Below, one piece after another: positions 27,652-37,226 of a stretch of DNA of 49,428 nt; the first letter of the stretch is position 1, and each line of letters starts with the position of its first letter. The stretch is from assembly GCF_002777745.1 (NCBI RefSeq), contig NZ_MEIO01000002.1:1-49428 (forward strand), in the 5' to 3' direction. The notes under the pieces were generated by a model. It did no database searches. It was not told where the DNA came from and saw only the letters and a program-made list of their open reading frames with translations. Position numbers and translations under genes: made by a program. The stretch comes from Snodgrassella alvi (GTDB lineage Bacteria > Pseudomonadota > Gammaproteobacteria > Burkholderiales > Neisseriaceae).

Positions 27652-28611
27652 ATGGTTATCAAAGAAGCCGATATTAGAACAGGGGACATAGAAACACTGA
27701 ATCAATTATTGCTTCGGCCTGATTTACTTACCAACACTCGCCATAAAATTGAGCAACAACTCAAATTTATTTATTCAGGAATTAAAGGTGAAAAGCAATC
27801 TGCTTATCAGTTGCAATTTCATTTTGGTCAGAGTGATGATTGGGTAGTTATTCATGATCTGCGGTTGCCATTTCAGGGAAGGATTGCTCAGATTGATCAC
27901 CTGCTTATCAATCGAAAGTTACAAGTTTTTGTCTGTGAAAGCAAAAGAGTTGCTGGTGAAATCAGCATAAATGAGCAAGGAGAATTTTCTCAGCTATATA
28001 ATGGCAAAACACAGGGAATGTCTTCACCATTAGAGCAGAATCAACGTCATATTAGTATCTTGAAAAATATATTCAAATCCAGCTTAGTTGCATTGCCGAC
28101 CCGCTTAGGAATACGTCTGCAACCTACGCTGTATAGCTTAATACTTGTTTCCAGCGAGGCACATATTCGCCGCCCTAAAGTTAATATTGCTGGCATTGAT
28201 TGCATTATCAAGAATGATCAACTGAAAACCAAAGTAGCCGAACTTAGTAATAGTAATAATTTATTCCACCTTATCAAAAAGGTTTCTTCTGAAACATTAA
28301 AAGATATTGCCTATCAGTTGGTAAAATTACACAGCCCAATACAAAAAGATTGGTATGCTTATTTTGGTTTATCTGATTATGCAGATATACTTAAAGTACA
28401 GATACCTGCTAAGCCAGCAAATAAAATAGAAATCAAACACAAAACTAAAACGATTGATAATTATCAGTCTGATGTGACTGAAGAGAAACATTTTTGTATA
28501 ACTTGCTGTAAAAATATTTCATTAATAGTGGCGCAGTATTGCTGGAATAATAAAAAAATATTTAAAGGAAAGGCTTACTGCTATCAATGTCAGCAAAAAA
28601 TTAAGCAATAA
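27652..28611 (+). CDS. NERD-domain protein with C-terminal zinc-ribbon
   Basis: 319 residues from ATG 27652; a TTG at 27625 in the same frame is less likely. Residues about 40-160 resemble the NERD nuclease-related domain: GIKGEK, DWVVIHDLRLPFQGRIAQIDHLLINRKLQVFVCESKR, where the D...E-x-K pattern is the restriction-endonuclease-like core. The tail has Cys282, Cys285, Cys297, Cys310 and Cys313 in a zinc-ribbon or topoisomerase-type finger arrangement. NERD proteins are thought to process DNA, sometimes in mobile or defence contexts; the actual role is unknown. The gene stands alone behind tRNA-Leu in AT-rich, accessory-looking DNA. Confidence 0.85.
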   Translation: MVIKEADIRTGDIETLNQLLLRPDLLTNTRHKIEQQLKFIYSGIKGEKQSAYQLQFHFGQSDDWVVIHDLRLPFQGRIAQIDHLLINRKLQVFVCESKRVAGEISINEQGEFSQLYNGKTQGMSSPLEQNQRHISILKNIFKSSLVALPTRLGIRLQPTLYSLILVSSEAHIRRPKVNIAGIDCIIKNDQLKTKVAELSNSNNLFHLIKKVSSETLKDIAYQLVKLHSPIQKDWYAYFGLSDYADILKVQIPAKPANKIEIKHKTKTIDNYQSDVTEEKHFCITCCKNISLIVAQYCWNNKKIFKGKAYCYQCQQKIKQ

Positions 28612-29011
28612 CCGTAAACAGATAGAATCTTGCTTACCTGATGATCTAACAGCATGTAATTCAAGCCGAAATAAAATAGTGAGTTGAAATAAAAACCAAA
28701 TACTTTTTATATATCTGATTAGGTTGTTCTGCCATCGATATCAGTTTGATTTTCAGAGTATAAATTTAAAATAAAGATATTCAATTAACTTTAAGTGAAT
28801 TCTGCTTAAAGCAATATTAATCTCAGAGTTATCGTCAAGCCGGACTGACTGGATTCAGTGATTTCCTGATGATTACATATGGTAACAAAATTTAGTATGT
28901 TGATTCATAAACTTGTGATTGACCTGAATACGTTATACCCAAATTTAAAAGGAATACATATTGTACTAATGGAGCCTTAAGATTAATATAAATTCAATTA
29001 AAGTATTTATG
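28612..29011. other. AT-rich intergenic stretch
   Basis: No frame with coding features; no hairpin terminator directly behind the NERD gene. It probably holds the nfsB promoter near its right end. I see nothing else that can be named. Confidence 0.5.
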
Positions 29012-29034
29012 GCTTATCAATTGAATTGATAAGC
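29012..29034. promoter_or_regulatory. 23-bp near-perfect palindrome upstream of nfsB (candidate operator)
   Basis: GCTTATCAATT-G-AATTGATAAGC: two 11-bp arms around one central base, ending 36 bases before the nfsB ATG. It has no T-run and almost no loop, so it is a poor hairpin but a typical dimeric repressor site. The regulator is unknown and not encoded nearby. Confidence 0.6.
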
Positions 29035-29070
29035 ATCATCATCGCAGCTAGGCATCACAGGAGTACAAAT

Positions 29071-29715
29071 ATGAACATCGTTGATATATCAGAGTGGCGT
29101 TATACCACTAAGCATTATGATAAAAGTAAAAAAATTTCTGCAGAACAATTTGAACAGCTATTAGAAGTCATAAGGAATAGCCCATCATCAGTTAATTCAC
29201 AACCTTGGCATTTTTTCATCGCAGATAACGATCAGGCTCGTGAAAAAATTATGCCCGCGATACTGGAGTTCAATCAACCGCGGGTAGCAGATTCTTCGCA
29301 TACACTTGTATTTTGTATAAAAACACCGTTAGATGAACAATACTTGCAGAATTTGCTGGTACAGGAAGAAAAAGATGGGCGTTTTAATGATGCAGAAGTG
29401 AAGGAAATGCAGGATAAAGGGCGGCGTTTCTTTATCAATAAAAATAGCTCAACGCCTGAAAGACAGCAGGCATGGGAAGGCAGACAATTATATATTGCGT
29501 TAGGACAATTATTATTTGCTGCTGCGTCTATAGGGATTGATTCAACAGCAATCGAAGGTTTTGATGATGAGAAAATGGATGATATTTTAGGATTAAAACA
29601 AAAGGGTTTAAAAAGCATTCTGGTCGTAAGTCTGGGCTATCGTGCAGCTGATGACGACAATGCTAGCCGCCCGAAATCGCGGCTGCCGAAAGAGCAGATA
29701 TTTACTCAGGTATAA
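29071..29715 (+). CDS. nfsB: Oxygen-insensitive NAD(P)H nitroreductase (NfsB type)
   Basis: 214 residues from ATG 29071 with Shine-Dalgarno CAGGAG. It follows E. coli NfsB closely: WRYTTKHYDKSKKISAEQFE, the FMN-binding RNSPSSVNSQPWHF, VFCIKT, KGRRFF, AAASIGIDSTAIEGFD and the final SRLPKEQIFTQV. It is a cytoplasmic FMN enzyme reducing nitro compounds, quinones or flavins. The palindrome just upstream suggests control by a local repressor. Confidence 0.94.
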   Translation: MNIVDISEWRYTTKHYDKSKKISAEQFEQLLEVIRNSPSSVNSQPWHFFIADNDQAREKIMPAILEFNQPRVADSSHTLVFCIKTPLDEQYLQNLLVQEEKDGRFNDAEVKEMQDKGRRFFINKNSSTPERQQAWEGRQLYIALGQLLFAAASIGIDSTAIEGFDDEKMDDILGLKQKGLKSILVVSLGYRAADDDNASRPKSRLPKEQIFTQV

Positions 29716-29736
29716 TTTATTTTCCGATTTTATAAA

Positions 29737-29778
29737 TTAAGCTAGATTCTTTTCGCTGACTAAAAGAATCTAGCTTAA
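29737..29778. terminator. 17-bp inverted repeat after nfsB
   Basis: A perfect 17-bp stem (29737-29753 and 29762-29778) with an 8-base loop. The T-rich part is inside the stem rather than behind it. The core AGCTAGATT is shared with the hairpin after lpxA at 45123. Confidence 0.75.
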
Positions 29779-30133
29779 CGTAAGGCGAACTGTGATTAAA
29801 AATAACAAAGCCAGTAATATATTATATATTTAAATGACAAATTTTTGAGGTGGATAGATAAGATAACTAAGATTTCATACAAAAATTATTCATACTTAGC
29901 ATAATAATCTTAATATTCTAATAATAATATATCATTGAATTTTTTAATCAAAAACTAAATAATGTGCCACTATCTAAATTAAGTATATAGCAGTATCTAA
30001 TTGAAATTGATTCAATATTTAATATCAATATAATTTAAAGCTATATTCTATACATATATGAGTGCCTTTCTATGTGAGTTATGTACCAAGTATGGAAAAG
30101 TTACATTACCATACTTCATCCATAGAATATTAG
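29779..30133. other. Gene-free AT-rich stretch
   Basis: Very AT-rich with no open frame of note and no recognisable RNA or repeat. Confidence 0.5.
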
Positions 30134-30970
30134 TTACTTGAAATCATTAACAACCCATTCTTGCCTGTTATTTTGATTATTCCGATAAGCAACAATATAT
30201 GAACCTCTCCTTTTAAGTTACCGCTCTTTTTTGTGCGGTTTTATTGATTACTTGATACAACTTTTGGCTGGTCGTAGACTATTAACTGATAATACTGTTT
30301 TCGATTATTTAAGGTTAAAGCCGTATATTGTGATTGATTTATGTACATTGTTAGTTACTCGTATAAATTTACCTGATACATTTAGTTGATTAGTAAATCT
30401 AATTTTAATTTTTATCACTTCAATTACATGTTATAGATATTTGATTTATTGAGTTAACTTCAACAGTTGTCGTATTGTATTAGCGCAGTGGTTTGAGGAA
30501 TTTTTAGTGTTCTTTTTGAATCATACATACCATTTTCCTTAATTTTTTAGTGATTATCACGGTGGCAGCGACTATCTTTTGCATTTGACTATCTCTATAT
30601 AAAACATTTAGCTTATCTTCTCTGATAACAATACTTAATTTATTTACATGATAAAGTTATTGTATTCTGCTTTTGTGAAAAACACGCACTAGCGACACCA
30701 TCCCCAGAATATAGCTAAAAATTTCATTTACCTTGGCATTTAATTTCCATAACCTAGCTATTAATTTATTCTTTGTAATGATCTTTCTTTAATTTGCTAC
30801 CAATTCTTTACCATATAATTGTTAAATTATTATTTTTATTAGTTTCTATAGTTATAGAAAACAAAATATTTAACTTTAGAGTAATTATTATCAATATGGG
30901 TAAATGATTTAACATCTGCAATTTCTTTAAATTTAATTTTTTGCATAGAAAAATCCCAGTATAAAGTAAA
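30134..30970 (-). pseudogene. Decayed gene(s) on the minus strand, part DKNYY-like
   Basis: Several minus-strand pieces still read as protein. 30946-30839 gives MQKIKFKEIADVKSFTHIDN followed by NYSKVKYFVFYN, a pattern like the DKNYY repeat family (D-x-x-S-F ... Y-x-K-D-K-x-x-V-x-Y). About 30645-30555 reads VIREDKLNVLYRDSQM, a second such repeat. At 30196-30134 a third piece reads AYRNNQNNRQEWVVNDFK before a stop; its family is unknown. Stops and frameshifts separate them. The pieces may come from one or more genes, so the limits are approximate. Confidence 0.4.
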
Positions 30971-31487
30971 CTTTCATTTAATTTGATTTCTATATTATGG
31001 TATTTTATTAATGTTTAAAAAGTGAAATTCATCATGTAATGCTTGTGACATATGTGTTAATAGAACACAGCTTTTTTCTTCTATCGATACTATTCGCTAC
31101 GCTGTCATTTTGCATATTAAATCCTTCGTAAGTAACAAGGAAATTTCAACCTTTGCTCTGTCCTAATTTAGAGTGTAAGTACAAAATATTGCTATATTTC
31201 AATTTATAATAATTTATCTAACAACAGCATTGTAATATAGATAGTAAAAATAACCTATTTCCAGTAAATTCAATAACAAATTATATTTATCATTATAATA
31301 AAATTTAATATCTTATAAATCAGAGTTTACTTTCATTTCTCCACAATAAAGCTTGCATAAATTTGGCACACATATAATGAAAACACAGCAACTAAGCCGA
31401 TTTTAAAATAGCACTCTTCGGATTACTAAAAATATAAAAATTTATATCATATTTCAATACAACCCGTTTTTTGCATAATTTTGAATG
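30971..31487. other. Gene-free AT-rich stretch
   Basis: No frame, RNA or repeat can be supported; probably more eroded coding sequence, continuous with the debris to its left. Confidence 0.45.
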
Positions 31488-32096
31488 CTATCTATTCAGA
31501 TATTGGTAGCCATTTTCACTGACAAATATGGGTATGTTAATATCATGGCTTTCTGATTTAATAGTATCTACTTGCTGACAGCTAAAACCTACACCCACTA
31601 ACAATGGCTGAAGATAGCGAAAATTTGCCAGCGTTGCATCATAATAGCCGCCACCCTGTCCAAGTCGATTGCCCTGATGATCTATACCAAGTAGAGGTAT
31701 CAGCACAGTATGTAAATAGCGGGCTCTGATTTTGCATCCATTAAACTGCGGTATTTTATGCTTGCCGGTATTCTGGTGATGCAGGTTCAGATAACGAATA
31801 GTAGCGTGACGGCGAGGGAGACGAGGACAGGGCGTAAACCATAGCTGACGTTTCTTAGATTCTATATAGGGCAAATAAACCTGCGCGCCGCGTTTCTGCG
31901 CAGTAACAATAAATGACCACAAGGATAATTCACTACCAACAGCCCAATAAACGGCTATGCGTTTCTGACGACGAATAAATGGATACAAGAGGCGGTTGAT
32001 TTTCTTGGTGGCTAATCGACGTGATTCTTGGCTTAATGCTTTCCTGCGTTGGCGCAGCAGTCGCCGTAATTGCTGTTTATCTGAGTAAGTAGTCAT
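31488..32096 (-). CDS. 5-formyltetrahydrofolate cyclo-ligase
   Basis: 202 residues. The N-terminal KQQLRRLLRQRRKAL, the central LIPLLGIDHQGNRLGQGGGYYDATLA (the nucleotide and folate-binding signature) and the C-terminal VGVGFSCQQVDTI identify the family (YgfA/MTHFS). It converts 5-formyl-THF to methenyl-THF using ATP. It is divergent from rpsB. The protein is unusually basic, rich in Arg and Lys at its N-terminus. No 6S RNA, which neighbours this gene in some proteobacteria, could be recognised. Confidence 0.93.
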   Translation of the reverse strand: MTTYSDKQQLRRLLRQRRKALSQESRRLATKKINRLLYPFIRRQKRIAVYWAVGSELSLWSFIVTAQKRGAQVYLPYIESKKRQLWFTPCPRLPRRHATIRYLNLHHQNTGKHKIPQFNGCKIRARYLHTVLIPLLGIDHQGNRLGQGGGYYDATLANFRYLQPLLVGVGFSCQQVDTIKSESHDINIPIFVSENGYQYLNR

Positions 32097-32243
32097 GGAT
32101 TTAAACTGACAAATTTATATACAATGGTTTTAGACGATGGAATAAGCGGTATGGATTGCTATACTTGTGAAAATGTATTTTTTCCTGTATTATTCCTTGG
32201 TTTTACCTCGGTAAAAATTTTAGTAACGCTCGCATCGTACGCG

Positions 32244-32303
32244 AAAGGGTGCTCTGTTGCAGAGTTCTATGCGTGGCGGTGTCAGGCTTTAACCCTTTAA
32301 GGA
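32244..32303 (+). promoter_or_regulatory. Possible structured rpsB 5' leader (S2 autoregulation)
   Basis: In front of rpsB, AAAGGGT (32244-32250) can pair with ACCCTTT (32292-32298) directly beside the Shine-Dalgarno, enclosing a CTCTG-TTG-CAGAG hairpin (32252-32264). The layout recalls rpsB leader RNAs to which S2 binds in other proteobacteria; the match to a known motif is not proven. Confidence 0.4.
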
Positions 32304-32310
32304 TCGAATT

Positions 32311-33060
32311 ATGTCACAAATTACCATGCGCCAGATGTTGGAAGCAGGCGTACACTTTGGTCATCAGACTCGTTACTGGAACCCGAAAATGGCTGAGTAC
32401 ATTTTCGGTGCGCGTAACAAAATTCATATCATCAATCTGGAAAAAACCCTGCCGCTGTTTGTAGAAGCGCAGGATGTTGTGCGCCGTCTGGCTGCCAACA
32501 AAGGTACAGTTCTGTTTGTAGGTACCAAACGTCAGGCACGTGATATCGTTAAGGAAGAAGCAACCCGTGCTGGCGCTCCTTACGTAGATCATCGCTGGCT
32601 GGGCGGTATGCTAACCAACTACAAAACCGTAAAACAGTCTATCAAGCGTCTGGAAGAAAAAACTGCTGCGTTGGAAAATGCCACTGAAGCCGGTTATGGT
32701 AAAAAAGAAGTGCTTGAAATGCAACGCGAAGTGGCTAAACTGGAACGTTCTTTGGGCGGTATCAAAGACATGAAAGGCTTGCCAGATGCAATTTTCGTTA
32801 TCGATACCGGCTATCAGAAAGGTACATTGGTAGAAGCAGCCAAACTGGGTATTCCGGTTATCGCTGTAGTTGATACCAATAACAGCCCTGACGATGTTAA
32901 ATACGTGATTCCGGGTAATGATGATTCAGCCAAGGCAATCCGTCTGTATTGCCGCGGTATTGCCGATGCCATTCTAGAAGGTAAAGCTCAATCTTTACAG
33001 GAAGTGGTTCAGGCTGCTCAGGCTGCTGAAGAGAAACAGGCCGAAGCTACTGCTGAATAA
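32311..33060 (+). CDS. rpsB: 30S ribosomal protein S2
   Basis: 249 residues starting [27 protein letters not shown], with [35 protein letters not shown] and [13 protein letters not shown] as in all bacterial S2. Shine-Dalgarno AAGGAT. First gene of the long rpsB-to-lpxA cluster; an intrinsic terminator between rpsB and tsf sets their ratio. Confidence 0.98.
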   Translation: MSQITMRQMLEAGVHFGHQTRYWNPKMAEYIFGARNKIHIINLEKTLPLFVEAQDVVRRLAANKGTVLFVGTKRQARDIVKEEATRAGAPYVDHRWLGGMLTNYKTVKQSIKRLEEKTAALENATEAGYGKKEVLEMQREVAKLERSLGGIKDMKGLPDAIFVIDTGYQKGTLVEAAKLGIPVIAVVDTNNSPDDVKYVIPGNDDSAKAIRLYCRGIADAILEGKAQSLQEVVQAAQAAEEKQAEATAE

Positions 33061-33086
33061 TCAGCTATCTCGCATCTTTGTAAAAG

Positions 33087-33112
33087 AAGGGGACGTTAGT
33101 GCCCCTTTTTTT
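33087..33112 (+). terminator. Terminator/attenuator between rpsB and tsf
   Basis: AAGGGG (33087-33092) and CCCCTT (33102-33107) form a stem followed by a T-run to 33112. Partial read-through would feed tsf. Confidence 0.8.
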
Positions 33113-33173
33113 GAAACAAATTTTCAGCCTGATATCTATCCGGCTGAGCGTAATCAAGTTTAAGGAGTAAAAC

Positions 33174-34046
33174 ATGGCTGCAATTACTGCAAAAATGGTA
33201 GGTGATTTGCGTGCTGCTACCGGTTTAGGCATGATGGAATGCAAAAAAGCACTGGTAGAGGCCGAAGGTAACATGGAAAAAGCAGAAGAAATTCTGCGCA
33301 TTAAATCTGGTGCCAAAGCTGGCAAACTGGCTGGCCGTACTGCAGCAGAAGGTGTTATTGCCGAGTATGTAGATGGTAAAGTAGGTGCTGTAGCCGAAAT
33401 TAACTGTGAAACAGACTTCGTAGCCAAAGATGCCAGCTTTATGGCCTTTGCTCAGGCTGTTGCCAAAGCTGTTGTCGTACATAATCCAGCTACTCTGGAA
33501 GCTCTGGCTGAAGCCAAAACTGATGACGGCGTAACTATTGAAGAAGCACGTAAAGCCGTTATTGCCAAACTGGGTGAAAACATTACTGTACGTCGCTTTG
33601 AACGTATTGAAACCGAAAACAGTCTTGTTACCTACATGCACGGTACCAAAATCGGTGTGCTGGTTGAGCACAAAGGTGGCGACACTCAGGCAATCCGTCA
33701 GGTAGCAATGCATATTGCTGCTTCTAAGCCACAATGCGTTTCTGCTGCTGAAGTAAATCCGGAAATTGTGGCTAAAGAACGCCACATCTATGAAGAGCAG
33801 GCTGCTGCTTCTGGTAAACCGGCAAACATCATTGAAAAAATGGTTGAAGGCCGCGTGCAGAAGTTTCTGGCTGAGGTAACCTTGCTGGGACAACAGTTTG
33901 TTATCAATCCTGATCAGACTGTGGAAAAATTCCTTAAAGAACAGAATGCTGAAGTAAACCGTTTTGTTGCTTTCCACGTTGGTGAAGGTATTGAGAAAAA
34001 AGAAGTAGATTACGCCGCTGAAGTCGCTGCTGCTTCTAAAGTATAA
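33174..34046 (+). CDS. tsf: Elongation factor Ts
   Basis: 290 residues. N-terminal UBA-like domain with [22 protein letters not shown], then the TDFVAKD motif that inserts into EF-Tu, and the core domain ending in ..[21 protein letters not shown]. It recycles EF-Tu-GDP. Shine-Dalgarno AAGGAG. A 280-codon open frame on the other strand is a codon-bias shadow. Confidence 0.98.
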   Translation: MAAITAKMVGDLRAATGLGMMECKKALVEAEGNMEKAEEILRIKSGAKAGKLAGRTAAEGVIAEYVDGKVGAVAEINCETDFVAKDASFMAFAQAVAKAVVVHNPATLEALAEAKTDDGVTIEEARKAVIAKLGENITVRRFERIETENSLVTYMHGTKIGVLVEHKGGDTQAIRQVAMHIAASKPQCVSAAEVNPEIVAKERHIYEEQAAASGKPANIIEKMVEGRVQKFLAEVTLLGQQFVINPDQTVEKFLKEQNAEVNRFVAFHVGEGIEKKEVDYAAEVAAASKV

Positions 34047-34063
34047 GGCTTTTAATGCCATAG

Positions 34064-34104
34064 GCACTCTGGATTCAGGATTCTGAATCAGGGTGCTTTT
34101 TTTT
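34064..34104 (+). terminator. Terminator after tsf
   Basis: A stem of GCAC-(T)CTGGATTCA against TGAATCA-GGGTGC (34064-34077 and 34084-34096), followed by eight T. Confidence 0.9.
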
Positions 34105-34220
34105 GAGTTATCTGTTTATCCCAGTTGAGATAACTGAAATAAAAGTTCCCATCCTTATCCATTGAAAATTATAGTGATAGCTGTTAATTATCTAATGGCA
34201 AACTGACAGAAAGAATGATC

Positions 34221-34940
34221 ATGACTAAACCAGCTAAATACAAGCGTGTATTATTGAAACTATCCGGTGAGTCCCTGATGGGGCCAGATGCTTTCGGTAT
34301 CAATCGCGATACTATTATGCAAATCACCGCACAGGTCAAAGAAGTGGTCGATATGGGCGTAGAAGTAGCCATTGTTATTGGTGGTGGCAACATCTTTCGT
34401 GGCATGGCACAGTCAGCCAAAGGCATGGAACGTGCAACAGCCGATTATATGGGCATGATGGCAACGGTAATGAATGCGCTGGCACTGAAAGAAGCGTTTG
34501 AAAGCCAGCAAGTTAAAGCCAGAGTTCAGTCTGCTTTGAGTATGCAACAGGTTGCAGAAACTTATGCCCGTCCCAAAGCCATTCAATATCTGGAAGAGGG
34601 CAAAGTAGTCATTTTTGCAGCAGGAACCGGTAATCCGTTTTTTACCACAGATACAGCAGCCAGTCTGCGCGGTGTAGAAATGAATTGTGATATTATGTTA
34701 AAAGCAACCAACGTAGATGGTGTCTATACTGCTGATCCCAAAACCAATCCTGAAGCCAGACGATATCAACAAATTACTTTTGATGACGCAATCAGTCAGA
34801 ATCTGAAGGTAATGGATGCCACAGCATTTGCCTTATGCAGAGAGCAGAAACTGAATATCGTGGTATTTGGCATATTCAAATCAGGTGCACTGAAGAATGT
34901 CATAATGGGTGAGGATGAAGGTACATTAGTACACGTATAA
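34221..34940 (+). CDS. pyrH: UMP kinase
   Basis: 239 residues from ATG 34221, chosen because GAAAG (34209-34213) is 7 bases away; the ATG at 34215 would sit on it. [56 protein letters not shown] and KATNVDGVY are family hallmarks. It phosphorylates UMP as a hexamer with allosteric GTP/UTP control. Confidence 0.97.
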   Translation: MTKPAKYKRVLLKLSGESLMGPDAFGINRDTIMQITAQVKEVVDMGVEVAIVIGGGNIFRGMAQSAKGMERATADYMGMMATVMNALALKEAFESQQVKARVQSALSMQQVAETYARPKAIQYLEEGKVVIFAAGTGNPFFTTDTAASLRGVEMNCDIMLKATNVDGVYTADPKTNPEARRYQQITFDDAISQNLKVMDATAFALCREQKLNIVVFGIFKSGALKNVIMGEDEGTLVHV

Positions 34941-35069
34941 AATCCACCAGCTACTTAACTAAACTTGTGGTAACGCGTATAACTGCGTTAGTATGCGCGT
35001 TTGCCATTTTCTGGTAGCAAAAGTTTCGAGAAAATGAAATAAATGCAACCAGTTCAGACAGGAATGTTC

Positions 35070-35627
35070 ATGATTAACGAAATTCAACACACCGCTGAAA
35101 CCAAAATGCAGAAATCCATCGAGGTATTGCGCGATAATCTGTCTAAAGTCCGCACAGGGCGCGCGCATACCGGATTACTTGATCAGGTAGAAGTAGAATA
35201 CTACGGAAGCATGGTTTCAGTTAGTCAGGTTGCCAGCGTAACCTTGCTGGATGCACGTACCATTGGGGTTAAACCCTATGAAAGCAAAATGGCAGCCGTT
35301 ATCGAAAAAGCAATCCGTAACTCCAATCTGGGTTTGAATCCAGCAGCCATGGGTGATTTAATTCGGGTGCCAATGCCCATGCTCACAGAAGAGCGGCGCA
35401 AAGATTTGATAAAAGTAGTCCGTGGCGAAGTGGAAGATGGCCGGGTAGTAGTGCGTAATGTTCGCCGTGATGCCAATAATGACCTCAAGCGTCTGCTCAA
35501 GGACAAGGAAATCAGTGAGGATGAAGCACACCGTGGTGAAGAAGGCATTCAGAAACTTACCGATAAATACATTGCTGAAATTGATAAAATGTTGGCCACC
35601 AAAGAAGCCGACCTGATGGCAATCTAA
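35070..35627 (+). CDS. frr: Ribosome recycling factor
   Basis: 185 residues from ATG 35070 (Shine-Dalgarno AGGA); the frame opens earlier at 35043 without homologous residues. [22 protein letters not shown] and [13 protein letters not shown] are invariant RRF segments. With EF-G it splits post-termination ribosomes. Next to pyrH as in most bacteria. Confidence 0.97.
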   Translation: MINEIQHTAETKMQKSIEVLRDNLSKVRTGRAHTGLLDQVEVEYYGSMVSVSQVASVTLLDARTIGVKPYESKMAAVIEKAIRNSNLGLNPAAMGDLIRVPMPMLTEERRKDLIKVVRGEVEDGRVVVRNVRRDANNDLKRLLKDKEISEDEAHRGEEGIQKLTDKYIAEIDKMLATKEADLMAI

Positions 35628-35655
35628 ACCTTTTAATCGACGTAAAGGATGTGTT

Positions 35656-36405
35656 TTGACTACCAGCAGTACCCAAAGCGTACCTGATCACACTGAAATT
35701 CCGCGTCACATAGCCGTTATCATGGATGGTAACGGACGCTGGGCTAAAAAGCGTTTTATGCCACGTATTATGGGGCATAAAAAAGGTCTGGAAATTCTGG
35801 AAGAAATGACGGCCAACTGCGCACGTATGGGCGTAGAGTATCTGACCGTCTTTGCTTTTTCTACCGAAAACTGGCGTCGGCCGACTGATGAAGTTAACTT
35901 TCTTATGAATCTGTTCTTGCAATCATTGCAAAAACGGGTACAAAGACTGCATAAAAATAACCTGCGTCTGCGTGTAATTGGGGATCGTAGCCGTTTTGCA
36001 GCAGAAATTGTGCGTGGTATTGAAGATGCCGAGGCATTAACTGCCGCTAATACTGGCCTTACACTGACAATCGCAGCTGATTATGGTGGTCGCTGGGATA
36101 TTTTGCAGGCAGCCAATCAGGCTATTCAGGCGGGGGCTACCGAGCTGACCGAGACCAGTATTCTTCCATATCTGTCACTTGGTAATGCTCCGGAACCAGA
36201 TTTGTTTATCCGCACTGGTGGTGAAACCCGCATCAGTAATTTTCTTTTATGGCAACTGGCTTATACTGAGTTATATTTCACGCCAGTTCTGTGGCCTGAT
36301 TTTGACGAATCCCAACTGAATATTGCTATCCGTTCCTATCAGGTTCGGGAGCGACGGTTTGGCAGAACTTCGGAGCAGTTGCCACTTACCCAACAGCGTC
36401 CTTGA
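35656..36405 (+). CDS. uppS: Undecaprenyl diphosphate synthase (TTG start)
   Basis: 249 residues with a TTG start at 35656 (Shine-Dalgarno AAAGGA, 35644-35649). The first internal ATG would cut the catalytic HIAVIMDGNGRWAKKR, so TTG is needed. Other motifs: GHKKG, FAFSTENWRRP, DLFIRTGGETRISNFLLWQ and TELYFTPVLWPDF. It makes the C55 lipid carrier for peptidoglycan and lipopolysaccharide. A 4-base gap separates it from cdsA. Confidence 0.96.
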   Translation: MTTSSTQSVPDHTEIPRHIAVIMDGNGRWAKKRFMPRIMGHKKGLEILEEMTANCARMGVEYLTVFAFSTENWRRPTDEVNFLMNLFLQSLQKRVQRLHKNNLRLRVIGDRSRFAAEIVRGIEDAEALTAANTGLTLTIAADYGGRWDILQAANQAIQAGATELTETSILPYLSLGNAPEPDLFIRTGGETRISNFLLWQLAYTELYFTPVLWPDFDESQLNIAIRSYQVRERRFGRTSEQLPLTQQRP

Positions 36406-36409
36406 TTTT

Positions 36410-37219
36410 ATGCTCAAACAACGTATTCTCACTGCTCTGGTTTTATTGCCCCTAATGATAAGTATGTTGTTTGGGGCGAACAACAGTTTATGGGCTGCTT
36501 TCTGCGGTATGATAGCACTACTGGCGTTATGGGAATATGCCCGTATTGTTCATTTTTCTAGTATACAGAACGCCCTCTATCTGCTATCTACTGCCGTCGG
36601 GGGGGGTTATCTTTACTTTCGTTATCAACAGAATGCATTACCACTCGGAATACAAATAGCGGTACTGCTGTTTTGGCTGATTATCGTGCCGGTTTGGTTA
36701 AAATTTAAATGGAAAATCAGGCCTAACCTGTTTGGTATCCTGATTGGCTGGCTGTTAATGATACCTTTTTGGCAGGCTTTAATATCCCTGCGGCCAGATA
36801 CCGTTGCAGCCACTGGCTTGCTGTCCATCATGGCACTGGTGTGGATTGCCGATATTGCTGCCTATTTTGTCGGAAGAGCGGTGGGTAAACGAAAACTGGC
36901 ACCGACAATCAGCCCGAATAAAAGCTGGGAAGGAGCTGTCGGTGCTGTTATCTGTGTTGCCATCTATACAATTGTTTTACAACAGCAAGGCTGGCTACCT
37001 ATTACCTTGCCCATGTGGCAAACCCTGTGTCTGGCTGTGATTTTAACTGCTGTGAGTATCTGTGGCGATTTACTAGAAAGCTGGCTGAAACGTGCCGGCG
37101 GCGTAAAAGACAGCAGCCAGCTCTTGCCTGGTCACGGAGGGGTATTTGATCGGGTAGATTCTCTGATTGCTGTACTAAGCGTTTATGCAGCCTTATTGGC
37201 TTGTTTTATTGTAAAGTGA
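36410..37219 (+). CDS. cdsA: Phosphatidate cytidylyltransferase
   Basis: 269 residues from ATG 36410, a membrane protein with about eight helices. The C-terminal signature [33 protein letters not shown] is complete, as is [17 protein letters not shown] and SPNKSWEG. It forms CDP-diacylglycerol for phospholipid synthesis. The longer frame from 36323 overlaps uppS and is not used. Confidence 0.96.
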   Translation: MLKQRILTALVLLPLMISMLFGANNSLWAAFCGMIALLALWEYARIVHFSSIQNALYLLSTAVGGGYLYFRYQQNALPLGIQIAVLLFWLIIVPVWLKFKWKIRPNLFGILIGWLLMIPFWQALISLRPDTVAATGLLSIMALVWIADIAAYFVGRAVGKRKLAPTISPNKSWEGAVGAVICVAIYTIVLQQQGWLPITLPMWQTLCLAVILTAVSICGDLLESWLKRAGGVKDSSQLLPGHGGVFDRVDSLIAVLSVYAALLACFIVK

Positions 37220-37226
37220 TTTCCTG

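Noticed and set aside
28612-31487. CRISPR array or toxin-antitoxin locus in the AT-rich region
   Set aside because: No regularly spaced repeats and no pair of small intact frames were found.
32097-32243. 6S RNA gene next to the formyl-THF cyclo-ligase
   Set aside because: No long near-perfect hairpin with a central bubble could be recognised in this gap.
33225-34067. 280-codon open frame on the minus strand opposite tsf
   Set aside because: It is a shadow of the tsf reading frame: Phe/Ser-rich composition, no family features, and tsf itself is certain.
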